Assembly: GCA_029255685.2 (NCBI GenBank)
Contig: CM055314.2
Location: forward strand, 73,037,842-73,101,841
Direction: 5' to 3'
DNA length: 64,000 nucleotides
From: Silene conica
Taxonomy: Eukaryota > Streptophyta > Magnoliopsida > Caryophyllales > Caryophyllaceae
The notes below the pieces were generated by a model. That model saw only the letters and a program-made list of their open reading frames with translations, was not told where the DNA came from and searched no databases. The position numbers were made by a program, and so were the translations under genes. Of this stretch, positions 34,195 to 44,925 are shown piece after piece (position 1 is the first letter of the stretch; each line of letters begins with the position of its first letter).

Positions 34195-34400
34195 TCAGTT
34201 CAGTTCAGCTCAGCTCTATTCAGTTCAGTTCAGTTCAGTTCAGCTCAGTTCAGTTCAGCTCAGCTCTATTCAGTTCAGTTCAGTTCAGTTTAGCTCAATT
34301 CAGTTCAGCTCAGCTTCATTCAGTTTAGTTCAGTTCAGTTCAGTTCAGCTCAGCTTCATTTAATTCATTTCAGTTCACTTCAACTCGACTTTATTAAGTA
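34195..34400. repeat. Harbinger left subterminal pentamer array (TTCAG/CTCAG)
   Basis: About 35 near-contiguous TTCAG or CTCAG pentamers. A matching array at 35405-35590 lies at the other end, mostly in the same direction, with CTCGATTCAG interruptions. Confidence 0.85.
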
Positions 34401-34448
34401 CATCCCACATTATTCTTATTCTTACTATTCTTCTTATTATTATTTTTG

Positions 34449-34449
34449 C

Positions 34450-34524
<75 letters not shown>
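34449..34524. repeat. (TTA)n microsatellite
   Basis: About 25 uninterrupted TTA/ATT units inside the Harbinger element. Confidence 0.9.
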
Positions 34525-34526
<2 letters not shown>

Positions 34527-34620
34527 TTATTTATTTATTATTCTATTTATTATTATTAATTAATAATTCTTATTATGATTATTATTGTTATCATCTTGAT
34601 ATGCTTCATCTTCGAGGTCA

Positions 34621-35045
34621 TTATGGACACCAATATCGCACCTTTTTTTTCAATTTCTTTTCGAACTTTGTCCGTGAATTTCTTCCGTTCTTTATCATTG
34701 CATCCATGTTTGAATCTGTTCTTCCTTGAATACTTTGATGTTGTATAACTGGAATACCAGTTTTATGCATCCGAATGAAATTATGACGTGTAAAAGCGGA
34801 TACGATAATTGACATTTGATATTTCGTGTCATTTGTGGCATGTTTTTTAACACCTTCCACCTTCTCTTCAGCTGACCAAACGTCATTTCAACCGTCATCC
34901 TCAAAGATGAATGTCGATAATTAAAATGTTCAAATATTCCGCTAGGAGGTGCATGTTTATATTCAGGCACATGGTTTCTCACGTTTGGATGGCTAATAGG
35001 AGACAAATACCAAAGTGTATTCGGGTATCCCGAATCCATCAAATA
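34621..35045 (-). pseudogene. Harbinger transposase fragment (DDE_Tnp_4, HARBI1-like)
   Basis: Minus-strand reading gives MDSGYPNTLWYLSPI (second catalytic Asp region, D-SGYP), VPEYKHAPP, then FNYRHSSLRMTVEMTFGQLKRRW with the third catalytic Glu in the E-TFG block, and KNMPQMTRNI. This is the C-terminal half of the PIF/Harbinger endonuclease that cuts the element ends. The first catalytic Asp and the N-terminal half are gone, as is the partner Myb-like gene, and a frameshift near 34800 splits the tail. Confidence 0.85.
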
Positions 35046-35404
35046 ATATTTACCTATAAATGTTTATATATTAAAATAATTAATGTTTAGATAATAAAAA
35101 AATGAAATAAATGCCACATTTACCATATTTAGACGTAAAATGTTTAGATAATAAAAAAAATAATTAATGTTAATTAGACGTAAAATATTCAAATGTTGTT
35201 TTTGTTAATTTTAAAACACAAGAAAAGAAAATTAAAAAAGCAAAGTCTATTAGAGTTTACTACAAAAGAAAAAATACTTAAAAATTAATATTTTTTTAAT
35301 ATAATTGTTTTTTAAAAAATCACAAATTTGTATTAATCAAACATTTTTTTTATATTATCATTATTAGTTAGTATACTTTAATTAAACTTAAGTTATTTCT
35401 ATTA

Positions 35405-35590
35405 ATTTCAGCTTCATTCAGCTCAGTTCAGTTCAACTCGATTAAATTCAGTTCAGTTCAGTTCAACTCAGCTCGATTCAGTTCAGTTCAGCTCAGTTCA
35501 GTTCAGTTCAGCTCAGCTCGATTCAGTTCAGCTCAGCTCAGTTCAGTTCAGCTCAGCCCCATTCAGTTCAGCTCAGTTCAGTTCAGCTCT
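35405..35590. repeat. Harbinger right subterminal pentamer array
   Basis: Runs of TTCAG/CTCAG like the left array. Confidence 0.85.
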
Positions 35591-36325
35591 AAAAAGCCAA
35601 AAAGAACAGGGCCTTAGAGTAGGTAAGTTTTTCATTCTAGTAGACTTTGTTGTTTTAGACATAGCTGAGGATGCCCGTACACCGATCATCTTAGGTAGAC
35701 CATTTTTATGTACAACTGAGGCAGTCATAGATGTTAGGCAGGGGCGTTTGACCTTAACCGTAGGGGATGACATAACTTCTTTCAGTTTAGTTAAGACGCT
35801 TTCTAGGCCCATGATAGAGGATACTTGCTATTCTGTTGATGTTATTGATTATTTTAGCAGTGAGACTTGGAAAAATTCTTTAGCTAAGGCACCATCAACA
35901 ACTTTGAGTTTGCTAAGTAAGTATGCAGAATACACAGGTATTTGTGATGTTGACTCAGAATTGTCTCAATTCACTCCGGGTAAGAGTAAATTGACCAAGG
36001 GTGAAAAGAGAGAGGTGAGGTCATTGGTAAGTACCTTGTGCTCTCTTGAGGTAAAGGTTCATGAGCGTAAGCCACTTCCTTCTCATCTATGTTATGCTTT
36101 CCTTGATGATACTGAGCAGTTTCCGGTTATTGTTAGCGATAAATTGGATGATGCTCAGTTAACTGCTTTACTAACTGTTCTTAACCGAAACAAGAAGGCT
36201 ATGAGATATTCTTTGGATGACATTAAGGGCATCAGCCCTGATGTTTGCATGCATAGTATTGAGATAGAGGAGGGTCCTAAGCCGTGTAGACAAGGGCAGC
36301 GGAAGTTGAACCCGAAGATGGAGAA

Positions 36326-37105
36326 GTGGTCATGACTGAGGTGATGAAGTTGCTTGACGCAGGTATTATCTATTCTGTTGGGAACTCCAAATGGGTAAGT
36401 CCAGTTCAAGTAGTACCTAAGAAAGGAGGTACTACTGTTGTTACGAATGAGAAAAATGAATTAATACCTACTCGTTTAGTGACTGGGTGGCGGATGTGTA
36501 TTAATTATCGTCAGTTGAATGCCCCAATAAGAAGGACCATTTCCCCCTTTCTTTTATTGATCAGATGATTGAGAGGTTGGCTTCCCATGAGTTTTTCTAT
36601 TATTTAGATGGGTACTCATGTTTTTTCCAAATCCCGATTCATCTGGATGATTAGGAAAAGACTACTTTTACTTGCCCCAAGGGTGTTTTTGCTTATTGCA
36701 GGGTGCCTTTTGGATTGTGTAATGCCCCTGCTACCTTTCAAAGGTGCATGATGGGGATATTTTCCGAGTATATAAAGTCTATTATAGAAGTCTTCATTGA
36801 TGACTTCAGTGTTTATGGGAACAGTTTTGATAATTGTCTGGCTAACCTTGATAAGATTTTGCAGCGTTGCATAGAGGTAAATCTGGTGCTGAAATGGGAA
36901 AAATGCTATTTCATGGTTAATGGGGGAGTAGTCCTTGGTCATTTGGTTTCTAACAGAGGCATAGAGGTTGACAAGCCAAAGGTGCAAGTGATTAAGCATC
37001 TACCACCCCCATTAAATGTTAAGGGTGTGAGAAGTTTCCATGGTCACGTCGGATTTTATCGCCGGTTTATCAAGGACTTCTCAAATATAGCTAAGCCATT
37101 CAGAC
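36326..37105 (+). pseudogene. Athila-type reverse transcriptase, truncated by insertion
   Basis: Order of motifs: VMKLLDAGIIY, SKWVSPVQVVPKKGG, ELIPTRLVTGWRMCINYRQL, then after a frameshift (about 36530) the FFYYLDGYS block, TTFTCPKGVFAYCRVPFGL, APATFQRCM, catalytic FIDD in EVFIDDFSVYGNSF (about 36790-36835), NLVLKWEKCYFMV, GVVLGHLVS, and FYRRFIKDFSNIAKPF. It ends at the array junction 37105/37106. A stop replaces Gln before EKTTF near 36652. The catalytic Asp pair is present, but the gene cannot be read through and lacks RNase H and integrase in this window. Confidence 0.92.
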
Positions 37106-37590
37106 TGTAAAACCCCTCGCGAAAGCGGAAATATAAAACACACAAAGTACTAAAAATGCAGCGGAATTAAAACTTTTTAACATAACTAACATGCGAGGTG
37201 AATTAAAACTGAAACTGAAAGTAAAATATAAATATACAATCAGCCTGGGATGGCACATCCTTACAGGCACTCAAAACTGAAATATAAACTAAGTCTAGCT
37301 AACGTAAACGTGTAAGTCAACCGATGAATAGGATCATCGCTCGCTAGCTCCATGCAACCCTCTGCCAACCACCTGTCATGTACCTACATACATGTAAACA
37401 TGTACGCCACAATCAGTGGGGAGTGACTAGAGTTCTCCTAGCCACCTTTTGTAACGACACGTAACAAGTAAAGCAATACAACATACTCCAACATGTATAA
37501 ACATGTGAAGCATAAACATCTCATCAACTGATATCCAACTCTCATGCGTTTACATATGCACGGCTCTCAACCAACTTCATAAACCGTTAG

Positions 37591-37636
37591 GAAGGAGAGC
37601 CGGTTTCCCTACTGGTTACCCAGTCGGGGGGTCTTT
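37591..37636. other. Bracketing structured motif, copy 1 (left of hairpin array)
   Basis: Begins GGAAGGAGAGCCGGTTTCCC, then a small stem ACTGG-TTAC-CCAGT, then CGGGGGGTC. A second version at 38631-38676 keeps the layout with the stem changed to CCGG-TTGC-CCGG and the first stem to GGGAGA/TCTCCC. Confidence 0.7.
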
Positions 37637-37781
37637 CAATCCAACTATTTATGAAACCGGACTAAGAGTCACCCAATGCCTTGGATGATCAAACCACAAC
37701 TCAAAGGAACAATCATTAACTCATCATTATCAACATCTATCCGACACGTACCAACCCAAGGCAAGCAGATAAATTCAGTAA

Positions 37782-38534
37782 GTATAAGGTTCAGCGGTCA
37801 ACTTAAGACATAACCTATACCATAATCATTCAGCAAGTGTAAAGGTTCAGCGGTCAACTTAAGACGTAACCTAAACACCAAAACAATCATTCAGCAAGTG
37901 TAAAGGTTCAGCGGTCAACTTAAGATATAACCTAAACACCAAGACAATCATTCAGCAAGTGTAAAGGTTCAGCGGTCAACTTAAGACATAACCTAAACAC
38001 CAAAACAATCATTCAGCAAGTGTAAAGGTTCAGCGGTCAACTTAAGACATAACCCTAACACCAAATCAATCATTCAGCAAGCAAGGACTCAGAGGCCAAC
38101 TTAAGGCATAGACCCGCCAATCAGCAAGATACTAGACTCAGCGGCCAACTTAAGGCATAGACTAGCATCCAAAAGCAAAGGACTCAGAGGCCAACTTAAG
38201 GCATGTCCCTTCACCACATCACAAGGTACTAGACTCAGAGGCCAACTTAAGGCATGTCCTAGCACCAAACAACCGCACTCTGGGCAAGGTGCCAATACCT
38301 TAGCTACCCCGTTGTGCAGTTGCTCTACTCGTCAGACTCAGAGGCCAACTTAAGGCATGTTCCAACGCGATCACAATCAATCATGTCTGGGCTCAGAGGC
38401 CAACTTAAGGCATATCCCAGACACGACAAACATACACATATAGGGCTCAGAGGCCAGCTTAAGGCATATCCCCATATATGGCAAACAACTCACGTATTAA
38501 GTTCAGAGGCCAGCTTAAGGCATAACTTAATACG
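37782..38534. repeat. Array of about 13 hairpins with a conserved core and variable complementary arms (LTR-a)
   Basis: Core CAGAGGCCAACTTAAGGCAT or CAGCGGTCAACTTAAGACAT, occurring at 37782-37820, 37837-37878, 37898-37939, 37959-38000, 38020-38061, 38081-38117, 38128-38169, 38177-38211, 38225-38266, 38330-38367, 38384-38423, 38437-38480 and 38493-38534. Each core sits between flanking arms that pair with each other, for example CGTATTAAGTT/AACTTAATACG, TGTCTGGG/CCCAGACA and AGGTT/AACCT. The inner stem changes in step: GCC/GGC in some, GTC/GAC in others, around the loop AACTTAA. Pairing is weak in the units at 38081 and 38330. Confidence 0.85.
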
Positions 38535-38630
38535 CATCAATACAATATCAATCAAAATCCATGAACTAATCTATAGTTCTACTTTTCTTATCCTCTAATC
38601 AACACTTAATTGATCCCGGGAACTAAGTTG

Positions 38631-38676
38631 AGGGAGAGCCGGTCTCCCTTCCGGTTGCCCGGCCGGGGGGTCTCTG
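38631..38676. other. Bracketing structured motif, copy 2 (right of hairpin array)
   Basis: GGGAGAGCCGGTCTCCC forms a 6-bp stem, followed by CCGG-TTGC-CCGG and CCGGGGGGTC. Homologous to 37591-37636. The 60 bp that follow both copies are also related, so about 110 bp was duplicated on the two sides of the hairpin array. Confidence 0.7.
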
Positions 38677-40859
38677 TCCTCACTCCATTCCCGAACCCAA
38701 TATAGTGTTGCCCATCCTCCGGGGACCTCAAACACACATAAACATAAGAGAAATGCCAATTCCGATTAAGTTAAACCTAACCAACTACTATATATTAAAC
38801 TATCTTAGTCCGATAAGAAATATAAATGGACACTTAAGAATTAACTAATTTTAGACAAGTAACTAATTACTTGCTAAATCTTACTTAGCTCAAATATATA
38901 TCACTAAGTATTGAATTACGTTCTAATTAACCGGTTTAACCGTTAAAGGAAAATAAACACGATTTAAATTAAACTTCATATTATATTACTTATATTTTAT
39001 ACGGGAAAATCGACTAACTAATTAAATTATTTCGACATGCTTCTAATAAGACCGTAACCCATTACTAATTCGTAACGATTTCTAACGTATTATATTTAAA
39101 CGTAAACAAGCTAGCAAGCACGTACGTAGATTAATTAAATCAAGCGGGCTAGCAAGCACGTACGTAAAATAATAATATAATAATAAAATAATAAGAAAAA
39201 TATAAAAGAATGTCAGGGCATTACGTGTGGAATGAAAATGTAGAAGTAGTTTAGTTGTAGCAATGAAAAGCGCTGAACCCAAATAGCATCAGCAGTTTAC
39301 ATTAAGGTGATAGCAGTACACGGCATTAGACCAGCAGAAGCGGCGTGATTAACGACAACAACAACACAAATAACGAACATCGATAGCAATGCATTTCAGT
39401 AGCAATTGTAACAGACTAAAAGAGTAGCAGTAGCAGAAATATGCAGACGCGCAGACACGACGGCAATAGACCAGCAGACACGCAGCAGTACAGATTTGCA
39501 GGAAAGACACAGGGCAGAAACTGTACAGCAACAGCGCGCATTGTAGATAACGAGAGCAAGTGGGTATGGGTACAGCAGTCACAACGTAGAGTAAAAGGGG
39601 AGAGGGGTCTGGGCAGTAGGTAGTAGAAGAATACACAGCAAGGATAGACTAGCAGGGGTGCATATGGCTTATGGGTGTAAGCAGTAGCAAGCTCATGACA
39701 AACATTAATGGAGCAATACAGCAAATGCATAAATGTGCAGTAACTGGTAGGTATGGACAGTAGTAAGAGCAGTAGTAACACGATATGGGCAGAATCATAG
39801 TACGGATGCAAGTATGCCGGAACAGAAGCAGTTACGCACGTAGTATCAGATTAGTAAATTGCAGTGGTACTGAATGGGTGTTAGCAGCTAACTACGCTGG
39901 GAGAAAGCAGAGAAGGACATAACAGTAGAATTATGCAGTACCTCAGAATTTCAGACCATAACAACATTAGAAAGGCAATAACCTTAAGCAACCACAATAG
40001 CTCTCAACAACGTGATTTTACTAACCCGTCCATACTAAGAACAAACCCATAACAATCCTCAATATGATTACATGTATCCGTCGCAAACATGAAATTTCTG
40101 AAAATGAAAGATCAAGTAAATGAAACATCATCCAAGCATGAATTCAACAAGTAAGAACATTCCTAACATGTTACTAAGTCCATTAATCATCAACCTCAAA
40201 CAAAAATCTGAAACAATAACAAAACTTGCTATTTTAACAAAAAGGCCGAGTTACTCATTATCGTCACCTCTCAAGCGATTCCGGCTAAAGATCCTCCTCT
40301 ACCAAGTAGCTATCAACCTCCGGATCGTCTAGTCCCACACCTACAAACATAAAAACCGAGTTTTAGGACAGAAAACGGATTTCTACCAAATGGACAGATT
40401 TTTCGGAGTGAAGGAAATGAAAAATTAAAGTGATAGATGGCTTAGAAATTCGATGAGGATTCCGAAAATGTTATCATTACCTCCGAATTCGGTCGACGGA
40501 TGATGGAGAGAAGCTCAAAAGAAGGAGAAATAAAAATGGAGGTTTGAGAGAGTTTGTGTTTACAGTGAAATGAGTTTCTTGGAGGAAGAAGAATGTCGAC
40601 ATAAGGTTTTAAGTAGAGTATATGAGTCGTCCTTTCCGTCTCAATTAAAACGGGTTAGGATATTTGAACGGATATTTAAGTTGGGAACTTAACCTTGCCA
40701 AGTTTGCATTCGCCTTAAGGACTTAAGGTTCTTAAGACGGATCCTATGATTTACTTTAAAATAAAGTTAAACATTAAAAATTAAAATATTATTTTATCCC
40801 GTAAAAAATAATTAAAACCCATTAAAAATATAAATTTACGAAAAAAGCGGGCTGTTACA

Positions 40860-42089
40860 ATCACCCAATCTTCAAAAAGTTTCGTTCCTCGAAACTCGAA
40901 GGTAAAAGAAGGTACGAAAACAACTCTAACGTTCAAAATATACCAAGCGGGTTATGACAACCCAAAACTTTATCTTTCGAAAAGGTTTTAAGAAGAAAAA
41001 GGTCTCAAGGCACAAGTCTTATCAATGGATATTGGGATTCTCGTTACGTATTCAAGAGTCCGGACATTCCAAATCTGAGACAAGTCCCGAAAATTAAATC
41101 GGTTCAAAATTCAAAATTTAGGTCGATTCGGTGTTGATAAACACAGCACGGGTTATCAGACGTCTCCAATAACACGTTCTAGTGGCAATCAACGCTGAAG
41201 TCGGTCAAAATTGTAAAACGTTACGCTCTTTAAACCAAGTTTCCCTTCAAATAAACACTACTCCCAAATCCTTGAAAACAGTGATATTGACACAATGACT
41301 AAAAGTCGCTTCCAACGGAAGGGAAAGCAGTTTCAAATTCACAAAACAATTAAGCTTTTTCCAAAAACAGTGGATTTAAAGTTAACGAATGGGAAAACAA
41401 GTTTCAAAACCGACGTTTGAGAACGCGGGAACCAACGCAGAGCTTATTTTCAACATGAAGGATTGGAGGTTTCAAGCCTTGCGGCTGTCAGAACACAAAA
41501 AAGGAGTGTTGAGGGAGCGGAACAAGCGGGTTGGGGGTTAAAGAAGACGGTAACCTTTGCCAAACATGGGTTCACTAACCTCTCGATCCATAATCAACAC
41601 ATCGTTACAACGATTCCAGCATATCCCAAAAGGCGATTTCAGTAACCTCAATGCTTACAATGGTTTCACGGTCCTTCTCACCCCTACCTCATCCACAAAA
41701 CCAGGTATTCCTCAATAAGAAGGTTTTCAAGACTCTCACTCAGTTCACAATAAAGGTCTATTCGATTAAGGTTAGGGATCTTTCACTCAAGGTAGAAGCC
41801 TAATATACGTGCCTCAAACCAAGGTTCACGCACTTCCAAATTCATAATCTGAATTCTATCGCCATAATTCTTCCCAATCAGTCAGGCCGTAGCCGAAATC
41901 AACTATATCCTTGGGTCTTACGTAGTTCAATACCATCAAATTTATTCTATGGGAGCATCTGAAATCCTAAGTCTTCCTCAAAACGATTCAGATCTCAAGG
42001 TTCCACAAGTCTGAAGCAGTATCATCCTTCCAGTTACATATTCCCGAAATTTAGATAACTCATCTCAGGTAGTTCCCAAATGACGATTC
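40860..42089. other. Internal region 1, part next to LTR-a
   Basis: The minus-strand polypurine tract GAAGATTGGGTGAT lies at 40860-40873, immediately before the LTR. No coding domain, apart from a possible pol 3' remnant SSFEDETF (minus, about 40880-40905) that is frameshifted in this copy by one extra T compared with the other units. Confidence 0.65.
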
Positions 42090-42541
42090 AACCACTACAA
42101 AAAATGTTGCCCTTGCGACGGAATTTTTGCGACGGACACAAAATCCGTCGCAAAATTAGTTTTGTGACGGATTTTGCGACGGATATTTTTTTTGCGACAT
42201 AATTTGCGACGGACCTGAATTTCCCAGACCCGCGAAGCTAAAGTCAAATGGCGGGAAAGTTTGCGACGGAAATTCCGTCGCAAATATTGACTTTTGCGAC
42301 GGAACTTCCGTCGCAAACATATTGACCAGGCTTGACCAAAAGTTGGTTAAGGTCAAATGTTGACCAGATTTGCGACGGAAATTCCGTCGCAGGAGTCAAT
42401 ATTTGCGACGGAATTTCCGTCGCAAATCTCGTCAACCTTTGACCTTGACCATATTTGCGACGGAAATTCCGTCGCAAATTTCCGTCGCAAAGTTACATTA
42501 TACAGACCCCGCGGGTCATATTTTTCCCCAAATCAATTACA

Positions 42542-43620
<1,079 letters not shown>

Positions 43621-43730
43621 TTATTAGGTTGAATAATGCTTGATTTATAGATAGAGTGTGTGATGATGATGATGATTAGGACTACTATCTATTAGATTCG
43701 ATAATCTTGAATTTGTTGAAATTATTGTAG

Positions 43731-44222
43731 ATGCCGTATGGCTTAATGTCAATGAAATTATCTACTTCGAAGAAGTAGGCGGTTTCAACAAGAAAGGGTT
43801 GATACTCGGTATGGGAAATGCAGCCCCAGTCATTTACGAGCGTCGTCGCCACTCAAGTGCTGGGACCCAGTCACAATACACCCCAGGTTTGTATTTTATA
43901 GTTTATTAAAAATTAAGACTAACCAATTATTTAACCGTTTACTAAATGAATATAATATCATGTTTGACTATTCATTGCAGGTATCCTCGGCAAAGTTCTT
44001 CGAGAGAATGCTCAGCTAAGACAACACGATCTCGAGACATCCCAAAGGCTGAAGGCAATTGAAGAATACTTAAGTCAACAGGGGGCGGAGTTCACTACTC
44101 AGAGCTGCAACCCGGGAGGCTTTTCTCAGCCGAGACGCGACTTTGACGATGATGGCGGCGACAATGCTAGGGCGGCCAGTCATTTCGCCACCCCACAGCC
44201 CACCGACACGACCGTTAGATAG
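43731..44222 (+). pseudogene. CACTA transposase tail relic, Transposase_24-like (copy 1)
   Basis: Two exons, 43731-43886 (acceptor ATTGTAG) and 43981-44222 (acceptor TTGCAG, stop TAG at 44220). They read VGGFNKKGLILGMGNAAPVIYERRRHSS, then GKVLRENAQLRQHDLETSQRLKAIEEYLSQQG (coiled coil) and a Gly/Asp/Pro-rich tail. The position and the GFHKGGVYG-like start, coiled coil and tail order parallel the second gene of the CACTA element at 13610-14498. The frame is open but lacks everything upstream. Confidence 0.7.
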
Positions 44223-44464
44223 ATTTCATTAGGTTGTTTAGTTGATGTACCGCGGACTATGTTTAGTTTTTAGTTGGATTATCATTTGTAAAACTTTCTT
44301 ATTAGTTATGAAAAGAGATATTAAAAACCCTTGTCTCCGACAAGTTTTTGTTGCTGGGTTGTTTTTCTGAAATTGCAGGTTTACAGATCATGCAAAAGGG
44401 AAAAAATGAATCATTTCAATGGAAATGGGGAGCTGGAAAAACGGCTGAAACCGAAAAATCACAC

Positions 44465-44905
44465 AGGAATTTGCGACGGAAATGTCTCAATTTGCGACGG
44501 AATTCCGTCGCAAACCTTGACTAGAAGTCAAAGTCAGTCCAGATTTGCGACGGATATTCCGTCGCAAATAGTCCCTTTGCGACGGATTTTCCGTCGCAAA
44601 TCTGGACTGACTTTGACCAGAGTCAAGGTCAAACAAGATTTGCGACGGAAAATCCGTCGCAAAGAGGACCATTTGCGACGGAAATTCCGTCGCAAATCTT
44701 GACTGACCTTGACTTCTGGTCAAGGTCAGTCCGTCGCAAAATGAGGTCAATCCGTCGCAAATAAGTTGCGACGGAAAAATCCGTCGCAAATTAACTTTTT
44801 GCGACAAAAATATGGGACAGACGCAGTCCGTCGCAAATCCGTCGCAAAAACATCATTTGCGACGGATTTCACCCTTTTTGCGACGGAAAATTCCGTCGCA
44901 AAGAC
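44465..44905. repeat. CACTA right subterminal nested palindromes (copy 1)
   Basis: Includes a perfect 28-bp inverted pair (44527-44554 with 44590-44617) that contains both the TTTGCGACGGA unit and its TCAGTCC spacer, and a second, similar but imperfect pair (44615-44660 with 44680-44725). The minus and plus frames here (RRKFRRKS, CDGNS repeats) are only translations of the palindromes. Confidence 0.85.
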
Positions 44906-44925
44906 AGCATTGTTTTGTAGTGAAC

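Larger units (their letters stand above)
34161..35613 (-). mobile_element. PIF/Harbinger transposon, internally deleted
   Basis: Imperfect inverted ends GGCTCTGTTCTTTCTGGCTT and (inverted) GGCCCTGTTCTTTTTGGCTT with target duplication TTA (34158-34160, 35614-35616), the TWA target of this superfamily. Both flanks are arrays of TTCAG/CTCAG pentamers. The interior has the C-terminal half of a DDE transposase on the minus strand and a long TTA microsatellite. Confidence 0.93.
33620..36332 (+). pseudogene. Athila-type protease and pre-RT region, split by a Harbinger insertion
   Basis: The retropepsin core reads GSETIDKALCDLGASVNVMP (about 33985-34045), with catalytic DLGAS, then ITLQMADRSIKTPIGILEDIPV, breaking at 34160. 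It resumes at 35617 with VGKFFILVDFVVLDI and TPIILGRPFL, the flap and closing strands. The linker to RT follows (35748-36332) and ends in the GPKPCRQGQRKLNP block. The protease cuts the gag-pol polyprotein. Stops occur before the protease near 33725 and 33789, and a frameshift follows RKLNPKM at about 36325. Removing 34161-35613 and one TTA restores the frame exactly, so that insertion is separate from the other damage. Confidence 0.88.
30674..37105 (+). mobile_element. Athila-type Ty3/gypsy retrotransposon, 5' part
   Basis: 5' LTR 30674-32568, tRNA-Asp primer site 32574-32591, gag, protease and RT follow in the Athila order. It is cut inside RT at 37105 by the retroelement array, and the rest (RNase H, integrase, 3' LTR) would lie beyond the window. 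A TRIM and a Harbinger element are nested in it. All frames are broken, so it is an old copy. Confidence 0.92.
37106..40859 (-). repeat. LTR-a (3754 bp)
   Basis: TGTAAAACCCC...GGGCTGTTACA. It differs from LTR-b and LTR-c by scattered substitutions and small indels. It holds the hairpin array (37782-38534) with bracketing motifs (37591-37636, 38631-38676) and a CAG-rich stretch (39400-39830). Confidence 0.93.

Noticed and set aside
37782-38534. CRISPR-like array (regular 20-bp repeat with variable spacers)
   Set aside because: The variable parts are inverted arms of each hairpin, spacing is irregular, and the array lies in LTRs of a plant retroelement with no cas genes.
38314-38598. 94-residue plus-strand frame with GLRGQLKAYP repeats (also 48396 and 58462), and the minus frame at 38101-38295
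   Set aside because: Translations of the hairpin cores, with no start context or domain.
39349-39811. Cys/Leu/Tyr-rich minus-strand frames in the LTR (and copies)
   Set aside because: Reading of a CAG/TAG-rich stretch. One-base indels between copies change the frame, so there is no coding constraint.
40120-40332. 70-residue frame identical in all three LTRs (50201, 60267)
   Set aside because: Conservation is explained by recent duplication of the whole LTR; no domain or codon-level constraint visible.
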